This document shows, in pieces, positions 35,424 to 41,874 of a stretch of 41,874 bases of DNA. A program made the position numbers and the translations under genes. The notes below the pieces were generated by a model. That model was not told where the DNA came from and ran no database searches. It worked only from the letters and a program-made list of their open reading frames with translations. The number at the start of each line of letters is the position of its first letter. Positions within the stretch are counted from its first letter, which is position 1. Origin of the DNA: Mastigocoleus testarum BC008 (GTDB lineage Bacteria; Cyanobacteriota; Cyanobacteriia; Cyanobacteriales; Nostocaceae); contig NZ_LMTZ01000150.1 in the NCBI RefSeq assembly GCF_001456025.1, positions 21,690 to 63,563 on the forward strand. The letters are read 5' to 3'.

Positions 35424-35960
35424 TTATGAAAGTGCCAGTCTATCAATAATTAATAGAAAATGATTAAGGATAGATGAAGTATTTTCTTCAGTCAAAATCG
35501 GAACGTGAACAAATATGCAAGGAATTTTGATTTGATTTTGTTGCAAATAATCTAAGACTGAATAATAAAGTCCTTCACAGACAAATTTACCGCAGTCATG
35601 GCTAATCTGAACAGTTTCTATACCCTTGACTAACAGTTCTAAATCAACTGTTGTGTAGAGAACTCTTTGATGATTTTCAGCCGATGATATAGCTGTACTA
35701 CTAGCATTTGATTCCACACTCAATTGAGTTCTTTTTTCTGCCATGCCACAACAGATTATTGCACCTGGCTGGATTTGACGGATTTTTTTAATTACCCGAT
35801 TGCTAGCCAAAGAAACATCAACTGGTATCTGTTTTACAAAAGTTAAATAATCATCTGTTGGGTGAATTTTTTCGAGAGCAATCAACAAATCATTTGCAGA
35901 ATTTGATTTTTGATCTGGAAGCCAAATATCAAAAGAAGTTAATAGTATTCTTCTCTTCAT
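35424..35960 (-). CDS. Pyroglutamyl-peptidase I-like cysteine peptidase (C15 family)
   Basis: A 178-aa protein, slightly shorter than typical Pcp (about 200-215). The start MKRRILLTSFDIW fits the family's ILLTGF-type first strand. The catalytic triad can be placed at Glu83 (in LSVESNAS), Cys128 (in GKFVCEGLYYSVL) and His152 (in FVHVP). The motif around the Glu is divergent from the usual ITxERxA, and the Gly-rich loop before the Cys reads SHDCGKF. Removal of N-terminal pyroglutamate is the family activity, but a different acyl specificity is possible here. Cytoplasmic. Divergent from hisH; directly upstream of, and probably co-transcribed with, the exported DUF3370 gene. Confidence 0.85.
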   Translation of the reverse strand: MKRRILLTSFDIWLPDQKSNSANDLLIALEKIHPTDDYLTFVKQIPVDVSLASNRVIKKIRQIQPGAIICCGMAEKRTQLSVESNASSTAISSAENHQRVLYTTVDLELLVKGIETVQISHDCGKFVCEGLYYSVLDYLQQNQIKIPCIFVHVPILTEENTSSILNHFLLIIDRLALS

Positions 35961-36018
35961 AAAAAATTTTATTTACAATAGAAATACCCTCCATAATAAA
36001 TTTATCGGGAGCAGGCAA

Positions 36019-36654
36019 ATGGCTGTAATTGCAATCGTAGATTACGAGATGGGTAATTTGCACTCAGTCTGTAAAGGATTAGAAAAAGCAGGAGCTATTC
36101 CAAAAATTACAGATTATTCTAAGGATTTAGAAAGAGCAGATGCCGTCGTTTTACCAGGTGTTGGAGCTTTTGACCCCGCAATGCGAAACTTGCGAAATCG
36201 AGGTTTAGAAGGTCCAATAAAATCAGTTATTGCATCAGGTAAACCATTCTTAGGTATTTGTTTAGGACTGCAAATTCTCTTTGAATCTAGTGAAGAAGGT
36301 ATTGAAAGGGGATTAGGAATTATTCCCGGAAAAGTAAAACGTTTTCAGCCAGAAGCAGGAATTACAATTCCTCATATGGGTTGGAATCAGCTGGAAATAA
36401 CCCAACAAAAATCAACTTTATGGGAACATTTACCTTCTAGACCATGGGTTTATTTTGTTCATTCTTTTTACGTCGACCCCATAGATCCAAAAATTTCTGC
36501 AGCTAATATTACTCACGGGAATCAAACTGTAACAGCTGCAATTGCTAAAGACAATTTAATGGCGGTACAGTTCCATCCGGAAAAATCTTCTAATATTGGA
36601 TTACAAATTTTGTCAAACTTTGTGTCTCAGGTTAGAGAAAAAGTTATGGTTTAA
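36019..36654 (+). CDS. hisH: Imidazole glycerol phosphate synthase, glutaminase subunit HisH
   Basis: Supplies ammonia from glutamine to HisF for imidazole glycerol phosphate and AICAR formation in histidine synthesis. The 211-aa class I amidotransferase shows IVDYEMGNLHSV at the N-terminus, LPGVGAF (oxyanion-strand region), nucleophile Cys81 in GICLGLQILFE, and the His-Glu pair in QFHPEKSS. All are intact. ATG at 36019 follows GGGAGCAGG. hisF is not adjacent, which is normal for cyanobacteria, where his genes are scattered. Confidence 0.97.
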   Translation: MAVIAIVDYEMGNLHSVCKGLEKAGAIPKITDYSKDLERADAVVLPGVGAFDPAMRNLRNRGLEGPIKSVIASGKPFLGICLGLQILFESSEEGIERGLGIIPGKVKRFQPEAGITIPHMGWNQLEITQQKSTLWEHLPSRPWVYFVHSFYVDPIDPKISAANITHGNQTVTAAIAKDNLMAVQFHPEKSSNIGLQILSNFVSQVREKVMV

Positions 36655-36814
36655 TACATTTATTTTCGACAACTTAGATTAAAATGTTGGGATATTTACG
36701 CCCACTTTAAATCATTACAGTTTCATGTTTGTGGTAACTTTACTTTTCTGTAATTGGGTTGAAGTGAGGCAAAGTTTGTGGTGCAAATTATCCCGAGTCC
36801 GAAAAAGATAAAGT

Positions 36815-37360
36815 ATGAGTCTGAGAATTTACGGTAATCGTCAGCTGAAAACGCTACCAGGAAAAGAAACAAGACCGACGGTTGCACGTGTAAGAGAAGC
36901 AGTTTTCAATATTTGGCAGGGTACAATTACTGAATGTAGTTGGCTAGACTTGTGTACCGGAACGGGTTCGATGGGTGCAGAAGCTTTATGTCGAGGGGCG
37001 AGTTTAGTAGTAGGTATCGAAAAATCTCGCCGTGCTTGCAGCGTAATAAAAGAAAACTGGCAACAATTTGCTAACGACGAACAAAAATTTAAGATTTTAC
37101 AGGGCGATCTACTATCGCAGTTAGAAAAACTTAAAGGACAGCAATTCAGTAGGATTTATTTCGACCCACCCTATGCAAGTGGTTTATATCAACCTGTCTT
37201 GGAAAAAATCTCTGTCAACCAAATTTTAGAACCGGAAGGTGAAATTGCAGTTGAACATAGTTCCAAGGATTGGACATCACCGATAATTTCTGGCTGGAGT
37301 ATTTGCCGTGAAAAAACTTATGGTAGTACGGGATTAACTTTCTACAGGAATGGGGATTAG
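36815..37360 (+). CDS. rsmD: 16S rRNA (guanine966-N2)-methyltransferase RsmD
   Basis: SAM-dependent enzyme that methylates G966 of 16S rRNA during 30S assembly. The 181-aa protein has the family start RIYGNRQLKTLPGKETRPTVARVREAVFNIW, the SAM-binding loop LDLCTGTGSMGAEALCRGA, acidic GIEK, and the catalytic FDPPY (DPPY at 117-120) typical of N2-guanine methyltransferases. The size is standard. It lies 160 nt after hisH on the same strand; this spacer shows no clear hairpin. Downstream is a repeat-rich stretch and the convergent petG. Confidence 0.94.
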   Translation: MSLRIYGNRQLKTLPGKETRPTVARVREAVFNIWQGTITECSWLDLCTGTGSMGAEALCRGASLVVGIEKSRRACSVIKENWQQFANDEQKFKILQGDLLSQLEKLKGQQFSRIYFDPPYASGLYQPVLEKISVNQILEPEGEIAVEHSSKDWTSPIISGWSICREKTYGSTGLTFYRNGD

Positions 37361-37490
37361 GGATTGGCGACTGGGGATTACCAATTACCATATGACGCTT
37401 ACGCGTCACGCCTTGCTAACACTGCGTTAGCAGTGCGGCCGTACGTATACCAATTACCAATTACCAATTACCAATTAACACCTCGACAGA
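37361..37490. repeat. Heptamers and palindromes between rsmD and petG
   Basis: GGGGATT-type units (about 37350-37380) and CCAATTA-type units (37380-37390 and 37448-37478) flank a GC-rich core. The core has two perfect palindromes with 6-bp stems and 4-nt loops: TGACGC-TTAC-GCGTCA (37393-37408) and CACTGC-GTTA-GCAGTG (37420-37435). Confidence 0.75.
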
Positions 37491-37582
37491 TATCATAGCT
37501 GCCAAAACAGGTCATATTCAGATTCTAAATGAGTAAATTTTTAAACAAATATGAAGGGAGAACCTCAAGTAAAAAATATCAA

Positions 37583-37602
37583 GGGCGCAAGCAATTGCGC
37601 CC
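37583..37602 (-). terminator. Intrinsic terminator of petG
   Basis: GGGCGCAA-GCAA-TTGCGCCC, a perfect 8-bp GC-rich stem with a 4-nt loop, 19 nt past the petG stop. On the minus strand it is followed within 6 nt by a run of six T, so this is a classical terminator. Confidence 0.8.
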
Positions 37603-37621
37603 CAGTTAGTCCTGATATGAC

Positions 37622-37735
37622 TTACAAACCTAGTTGGTTACCACGCTTGTACTGGTCATATGCTTTATAAAATAGTCCGCCGAGGGTGACGAAACACAAA
37701 CCTAGAACAATTCCACAGAGTAAAGGTTCAACCAC
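37622..37735 (-). CDS. petG: Cytochrome b6f complex subunit V (PetG)
   Basis: A 37-aa single-helix membrane subunit needed for assembly or stability of the cytochrome b6f complex in the thylakoid. The translation begins VVEPLLCGIVLGLCFVTLGG (GTG read as Met) and continues with LFYKAYDQYKRGNQLG, a near-perfect match to the PetG consensus. The start is GTG at 37735 with AGGAG 7 nt upstream (37743-37747). The gene is short enough to be missed by length-filtered ORF calling. It has its own terminator at 37583-37602 and is divergent from the cytochrome c gene. Confidence 0.95.
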   Translation of the reverse strand: MVEPLLCGIVLGLCFVTLGGLFYKAYDQYKRGNQLGL

Positions 37736-37978
37736 CAGACAACTCCTTTGTTGCGATTAGTAAACAAATTAATTCACGATTCTGATTCTACCAAATTGGG
37801 TTGTAAGGGCTTCATTGATAGATTTTCAGCTCTTAAAGAAACGAATAAAATTCCTCCACGCGCTTGCAGACAAAATCAAGAACTTTTAAGCTATGTGTAT
37901 GAAATTAATATTTTCTGGCAAACCTCGACCATAGCAGCAAATCCGTTGGATAATCAGATCGCTAAACCCGAAGCTCTA

Positions 37979-38320
37979 ATGCAGCGCATTTTTTTGACGG
38001 CTCTAGCCCTTGTGCTAGCAGTCTTATTGGTCGTTTTTGCAGTTAATTTGGCTCGGGCTTCCGATCCGTATATCAAAACAGTTTTGTCATTAGATGGCGA
38101 TCCAGTTCAAGGACATGCTATTTTTCAAATTAATTGTGCTGGTTGTCATGGTTTAGAGGCAAATGGAAGCGTTGGTCCTAGTTTACAAGCAGTATCAAGA
38201 CGTAAATCTCGTTTTGGGTTAATTAAACAAGTTGTCAGTGGTGAAACCCCTCCAATGCCAAAGTTTCAGCCTAATCCTCAAGAAATGGCTGACCTTTTAA
38301 GTTTTTTAGAAAGTCTTTAG
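37979..38320 (+). CDS. cytM: Small membrane-anchored c-type cytochrome (probable cytochrome cM)
   Basis: A 113-aa monoheme cytochrome. Residues 4-24 are a hydrophobic anchor/export signal, then a haem site C53-A-G-C56-H57, with Met93 in TPPMPKF as the likely sixth ligand, and the terminal helix MADLLSFLESL. The size, uncleaved-looking anchor and GVSGETPPMPKF-like C-terminal region fit cytochrome cM, a low-abundance cyanobacterial electron carrier, better than soluble cytochrome c6; I rate the subtype at about 0.65. The reading frame stays open upstream to a TTG at 37748, but that extension lacks family features and reaches into the petG ribosome-binding site, so ATG 37979 is preferred. Divergent from petG. 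Confidence 0.85.
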   Translation: MQRIFLTALALVLAVLLVVFAVNLARASDPYIKTVLSLDGDPVQGHAIFQINCAGCHGLEANGSVGPSLQAVSRRKSRFGLIKQVVSGETPPMPKFQPNPQEMADLLSFLESL

Positions 38321-38432
38321 ATTGGGGATTGGGGATTGGGGATTGGCGACTGGGGATTAGCGACTGGAGATTAGTAACTTATAAACTTGTAACTAATCAC
38401 GACTACCAATTACCAATTACCAATTACCCATT
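38319..38432. repeat. Heptamer tract upstream of the RuBisCO-like gene
   Basis: Tandem GGGGATT/GGCGACT/GGAGATT units (about 38319-38376), then CCAATTA units of opposite type (about 38403-38432). The tract keeps the RuBisCO-like frame open upstream, giving a false longer start. Confidence 0.85.
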
Positions 38433-38436
38433 AGCA

Positions 38437-39609
38437 ATGACAATAGAAGTTGATTACCGTTTCCCTGCGGGTGTAGATGCCCAAAAACAAGCCAAGATTA
38501 TCGCCGTGGGGCAAACTGCAGGTACTTGGAATGCCCGTTTTACTGATCGCGAAGCAACTTTAAAATCCCATTTGGGAGAGGTTATCTCTGTTGAAAATGA
38601 TGAAGTAACAGGTCAAAGTATCGCTACTATTCGCTTTCCGGAAAAAAATGTAGAAAATGATATTTCCAGCCTAGTGACGATGATTTTTGGTAAGTATTCC
38701 ATGGCTGGTGCAGCAAAAGTTGTTGCAGTGCGTCTTCCAAAAGAATACGGTTTACAACCCCAATTTGGGATTACTGGTATTCGAGAAAAACTTGGCGTGT
38801 TTGACCGTCCTCTAATTATGGCGATTTTTAAACCTGCATTGGGACTTTCTGCTCAAGACCATGGAGGGATTTTTAAGGAAGTTGCTTTTGCAGGATTAGA
38901 TATTATCAAAGATGATGAAATTCTCGGCGATTTGGATGTTGCACCAACATTGGAGCGCCTAAAGGCTTGTCGCCCAATTATTGATGCTGTGAAGCAGAAA
39001 ACTGGACGTACTGTGTTGTATGCAGTTAATGTCACTGGTAGTGCTGACAAGTTACTAGATAAAGCACGTTTATTAGTTCGTGAAGGTGCAAACGCACTTT
39101 TAGTTAATGTTCTTTCCTATGGCTTTTCAGTGTTACAAGCCTTAGCTGCGGATGCAGAGATAAATGTTCCTATTTTTACACATCCAGCTTTTGCAGGAGC
39201 GATGTGTGCAGCCCCTAATTATGGTATGGCATATTCAGTAGTTCTTGGAACCCTGATGGCTTATGGTGGCGCTGATGCTGTGTTGTATCCCGCACATTAC
39301 GGTAGTTTACCTTTTGATAAGTTGGAAGAAGCCAGAATTAGAGATATTCTGCGCGATCGCAATGTTTTTCCCGTTCCTTCAGCAGGTATCCATCCAGGTA
39401 TTGTCCCCAAAGCCGTAAGTGATTACGGTCAAGACGTCATCCTGAATGCAGGTACTGGAATTATGGATCATCCCGATGGTCCTGCATCTGGGGTCAAGGC
39501 GTTTTTTGCAGCTTTGGAGCGATTCAATAAAGGTGAATCTTTTGATTTGGAAAACTTACCTGATGGGGTATTGCGAAAAGCAGTGGAAAAATGGGGAAAT
39601 GGAAATTAG
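38437..39609 (+). CDS. mtnW: RuBisCO-like protein (form IV), probable DK-MTP-1-P enolase
   Basis: 390 aa with the RuBisCO large-subunit fold. The N-terminal domain has VDYRFPAG and TAGTWNARF. The barrel keeps Lys132 (FKPALGLS), the carbamylation lysine Lys158 and metal ligands Asp160-Glu161 in GLDIIKDDE, and PSAGIHPG and NAGTGIMDHP as phosphate loops. The second KPK lysine is Ala134, HRA is HPA (249-251), and the loop-6 lysine (GKLEG) is missing. It therefore should not fix CO2. The residue pattern suits the enolase of the methionine salvage pathway (MtnW), as known from Bacillus and Microcystis. ATG at 38437 directly after a heptamer tract is the start. No other mtn gene is visible in the window. 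Confidence 0.88.
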   Translation: MTIEVDYRFPAGVDAQKQAKIIAVGQTAGTWNARFTDREATLKSHLGEVISVENDEVTGQSIATIRFPEKNVENDISSLVTMIFGKYSMAGAAKVVAVRLPKEYGLQPQFGITGIREKLGVFDRPLIMAIFKPALGLSAQDHGGIFKEVAFAGLDIIKDDEILGDLDVAPTLERLKACRPIIDAVKQKTGRTVLYAVNVTGSADKLLDKARLLVREGANALLVNVLSYGFSVLQALAADAEINVPIFTHPAFAGAMCAAPNYGMAYSVVLGTLMAYGGADAVLYPAHYGSLPFDKLEEARIRDILRDRNVFPVPSAGIHPGIVPKAVSDYGQDVILNAGTGIMDHPDGPASGVKAFFAALERFNKGESFDLENLPDGVLRKAVEKWGNGN

Positions 39610-39627
39610 GTACAAAATCTGGTGGTG

Positions 39628-39686
39628 TGATTGGTAATTGGTAATTGGTAATTGGTGATTGGTAATTGGTAATTGGTAATTGGTGG
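39628..39686. repeat. TAATTGG heptamer tract
   Basis: About eight tandem TGGTAAT/TGGTGAT units follow the RuBisCO-like gene, the cleanest heptamer array in the window. Confidence 0.9.
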
Positions 39687-39748
39687 TTACACTTTAACCG
39701 TGTTTACTTAATTTTTACTTATCGAGTTAATATCAAGGATCATTTGCG

Positions 39749-40348
39749 GTGTCTTCAATTATTAGACTTGCTACAGAAAGTGATGCTGTGCAAATTTTAG
39801 ATATTTACGCCCCTTTCTGTAACGATTCATCATCGGTGGTATCTTTTGAAGTTGAACCACCTAGTCAAGATGAAATGATGTCTCGCATCAACTCTGTTTT
39901 ACAACAGTTACCATGGCTAGTTTGTGAACAAAACGGTCAAGTATTAGGTTACGCTTATGCAGGACTTCACAGACAACGAGCGGCTTATCAGTGGTCTGTT
40001 GAGGTCAGCGTTTATATTCGCGATACAGAGCGTCGTTCTGGTATTGGACAAGCTTTATATACTTCGTTATTTCAAATTTTAACGCTTCAGGGTTATTTTA
40101 ATGCCTATGCTGGTATGACTCTCCCCAATCCAGGTAGTGCTCGACTTCATGAAAAAATGGGATTTAAACCAATTGGAACTTATCACAGAGTTGGGTACAA
40201 AAATGGTGCTTGGCGTGATGTTGCATGGTACGAACTTTCATTGCAACCACTGGTTAGTAATCCAGAACAACCACAAAATATTAATTTGACACGTAATTCT
40301 ACTGAGTTTAAATCTGCTTTAGAAAGTGGTATTTATTTGCTGAGATAG
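39749..40348 (+). CDS. GNAT acetyltransferase, phosphinothricin acetyltransferase-like
   Basis: A 199-aa N-acetyltransferase. The first 165 residues match the Pat/Bar/YncA type: IRLATESDAVQILDIYAPF, SSSVVSFEVEPPS, EVSVYIRDTERRSGIGQALY (acetyl-CoA loop R-R-x-G-I-G), AYAGMTLPNPGSARLHEKMGF and the terminal VGYKNGAWRDVAWYE. Relatives acetylate methionine sulfoximine/sulfone or phosphinothricin-like amino acids; the natural substrate here is unknown. A C-terminal extension of about 30 polar residues is not part of the fold. GTG start at 39749 with AAGGA 9 nt upstream. Its place after a methionine-salvage candidate could link both to methionine derivatives, which is only inference. Confidence 0.88.
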   Translation: MSSIIRLATESDAVQILDIYAPFCNDSSSVVSFEVEPPSQDEMMSRINSVLQQLPWLVCEQNGQVLGYAYAGLHRQRAAYQWSVEVSVYIRDTERRSGIGQALYTSLFQILTLQGYFNAYAGMTLPNPGSARLHEKMGFKPIGTYHRVGYKNGAWRDVAWYELSLQPLVSNPEQPQNINLTRNSTEFKSALESGIYLLR

Positions 40349-40763
40349 CGCCGCTATGGGGAAGTAAAAAGTTAAAAGTCAAAATTAAAAAGTCAAAAAG
40401 CTTATAATTTAGGCGTTTTAGTGATTTTTAATCGACACTCTATTTCAAACTAACTGTACTACTACTATGTAAAATTTGTTTTGATTGATTCTATGTATAA
40501 GTGAATAAACGTAATTTTTAATGGATATTTTAGCTATTTTTTTAGCTTTGTTTTATTAATAAACCATCAATCCTTCACCCAATATCGTCTCCTAATTTTC
40601 TAAACTGTGTTTGGATAACAAACATGAGATACGACCAAAAACAGTTGTATTCGTAAAAATAAAAACTTGTAACCAAACCAAATCTTAGAAAATTTTAAGT
40701 TTAGAAAATTCTAAGTTTAGAAAAACTTAAGTATAAAAAATCAAATTCTGAGGAGACCGGAAG
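40349..40763. other. 415-nt AT-rich leader of the PEP-CTERM gene
   Basis: No gene. It contains an AAAGTTAAAAGTCAAAATT-type direct repeat (about 40363-40398) and, just before the gene, a 16-bp triple repeat (40685-40732). The AGGAG ribosome-binding site is at 40751-40755. Confidence 0.5.
40685..40732. repeat. 16-bp tandem repeat, three copies
   Basis: TTAGAAAATTTTAAGT, TTAGAAAATTCTAAGT and TTAGAAAAACTTAAGT follow one another without gaps 31 nt before the start codon. Each copy is a near-palindrome (TTAGAA...TTCTAA), so this may be a repeated operator or simply part of the 5' leader. Confidence 0.85.
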
Positions 40764-41678
40764 ATGAAAAGTGCTGTTAAAAAATTGTTGCTCGCTACAT
40801 CAATTGCTGCTGGTATGGGTGGAATGTTTAGTGCTCCAGCACTTGCTGATAGCTTGAAAAGTGCTGAGATAGGCGGCTCTGCACCGACAGATTATTATGT
40901 ATATGATTCTGATGGTACCAATACATCTAATAATGACGATAAAACTCTAAAAAATGTTCAAAAAGCTTTAGGGGGTAATACAAAAAATCCTGGAGGTAAC
41001 GTAGAGTTAGCAGCAGACAGCGAGAAAGTTGGATTTGATTTTTCCAAGAATACTACTTTAATGGGTCAAATTGGCGGTCAAGATATTACTTTGAGCAGCC
41101 TAACGTATGATGACTGGATGAGTAAAGATGCTAGTGGTATGAGCTTTGCTCAACGTTGGTTTGATGAAGCTTTGATCGCAAATGGATTTGGAAGTTTGCT
41201 TCAAATAGATTCCTTTAATAAATTCATTGCTTACAGGACAGGACTTTCCATGTTTATGAATGAAGGAGGCTTGCAACGCTTTAGCGATCCAAATATTTCT
41301 TACGTCAATCAAGATAGTAGTACTGGTTTAATTAGCATTGGATTAGCAGGTCACTTCGATGCAACCGATATGTTAATGAGTAGCTTGAATTCTACTCCTT
41401 TTGGGGGATTAGTAAATTCATTCCGTAATGGTTCTGGACCAATCCAAGCGAGTGAAGTTGTAAAAGTCACTTATAATGGTGCCACTAAGTTTCTCTACAG
41501 TTTTGAGGCTACTAAATCTGGGTTATTTGAAAAAGGTGATGGTGTATCCCACAATGGTAATTACGAAGTGACACTCAACGGTGTAAAACCAACAGCAGTA
41601 CCAGAACCCTCTGTCATGTTAGGTTTATTAACTGTTGCAGGTATGGTTGTTTCCCAACACAAAATGAAAAAAGCTTAG
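40764..41678 (+). CDS. PEP-CTERM sorting-domain protein, secreted
   Basis: 304 aa. A cleavable signal peptide ends at SAPALA (about residue 28). The mature region is polar, with about 225 residues of Asn/Asp/Ser/Gly-rich sequence and a conserved-looking core (LSSLTYDDWM, FAQRWFDEALIANGFGS, FRNGSGPIQASEVVKVTYNG, FLYSFEA). The C-terminus is a classical PEP-CTERM signal: VPEPS, a hydrophobic helix (VMLGLLTVAGMVV) and basic end HKMKKA. Such proteins are exported and processed by an exosortase, usually onto the cell surface or into extracellular matrix. No exosortase is encoded here. The start has AGGAG 8 nt upstream. It resembles a cyanobacteria-specific PEP-CTERM family, function unknown. Confidence 0.92.
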   Translation: MKSAVKKLLLATSIAAGMGGMFSAPALADSLKSAEIGGSAPTDYYVYDSDGTNTSNNDDKTLKNVQKALGGNTKNPGGNVELAADSEKVGFDFSKNTTLMGQIGGQDITLSSLTYDDWMSKDASGMSFAQRWFDEALIANGFGSLLQIDSFNKFIAYRTGLSMFMNEGGLQRFSDPNISYVNQDSSTGLISIGLAGHFDATDMLMSSLNSTPFGGLVNSFRNGSGPIQASEVVKVTYNGATKFLYSFEATKSGLFEKGDGVSHNGNYEVTLNGVKPTAVPEPSVMLGLLTVAGMVVSQHKMKKA

Positions 41679-41874
41679 CGAGGAAACACTAAGCAGTATA
41701 CCGGTGTATGTTTGTTTAATCTATATTTTCACTTTCCGAAAACAAAAATTGAAGGTAATGGTCAAACATTAAACTAAGGTTGGAATATCATTTAACACTA
41801 CAATACCTTCGCCAAAAAAAGAGTATGAAAAATAGGGCTGATGTAGTAGAGTTATTGTCTCTCACAACGACAAC

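Noticed and set aside
37748..37978. Longer N-terminus for the cytochrome c
   Set aside because: The TTG start overlaps the petG ribosome-binding site, and the extension would bury the membrane anchor in mid-protein, which is not seen in small cytochromes.
38329..38436. Longer N-terminus for the RuBisCO-like protein
   Set aside because: The extra 36 codons translate the GGGGATT heptamer tract into a repetitive peptide; family alignment begins at the ATG at 38437.

Overview
The window comes from a cyanobacterial chromosome, most likely a filamentous, low-GC nostocalean-type genome. The evidence is petG and a small c-type cytochrome, several cyanobacteria-restricted families (DUF1825, DUF3143, DUF3370, a PEP-CTERM protein), scattered HIP1 octamers (GCGATCGC), and many intergenic tracts built from degenerate 7-nt repeats (TAATTGG, GGGGATT and GGGTAAT types). 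I saw no rRNA, tRNA, CRISPR array, transposase or integrase. Layout: 145-7854 is housekeeping: a secreted unknown protein overlapping pyrF, tyrS, a class A penicillin-binding protein, a DUF1825 protein, a TM2-domain gene overlapping a helix-hairpin-helix gene, and lepB. Next comes an AT-rich accessory block, 7855-18432. It holds two paralogous copies of a two-gene module (8482-11999 and 12643-16217). Each copy has a small P-loop ATPase with a C-terminal membrane anchor, then, after exactly 2 nt, a large protein with a polytopic Gly/Trp-rich membrane domain and a C-terminal P-loop ATPase. Convergent to these lies a FIST-domain sensor gene followed by a histidine kinase with no sensor domain of its own. 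From 18812 on, core genes resume: clpC, rimI, lysA, cdaA and uppS (the last two overlap), then a chaperone group on the minus strand (dnaK with a long Arg/Gly/Tyr/Asp-rich tail, a type II dnaJ, a membrane J-domain protein, and a DUF3143 protein). The right part (31583-41678) carries an M28 peptidase, a DUF3179 protein, a pyroglutamyl-peptidase-like gene next to DUF3370, hisH, rsmD, petG (37 codons, GTG start), a membrane-anchored cytochrome c, a RuBisCO-like protein, a GNAT acetyltransferase and a PEP-CTERM protein. How the genes work together: tyrS, pyrF and the downstream unknown gene are co-oriented. The PBP, uppS and lysA products all serve peptidoglycan synthesis, and cdaA would make c-di-AMP from the transcript that also makes UppS. 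DnaK has two J-protein partners encoded beside it. FIST and the kinase probably form a split two-component sensor. The best candidate for an undescribed system is the duplicated double-ATPase membrane module. Its two-gene order, 2-nt junction and motifs are retained in both copies, which argues that the two products act as a pair. What they do is not known from the sequence.
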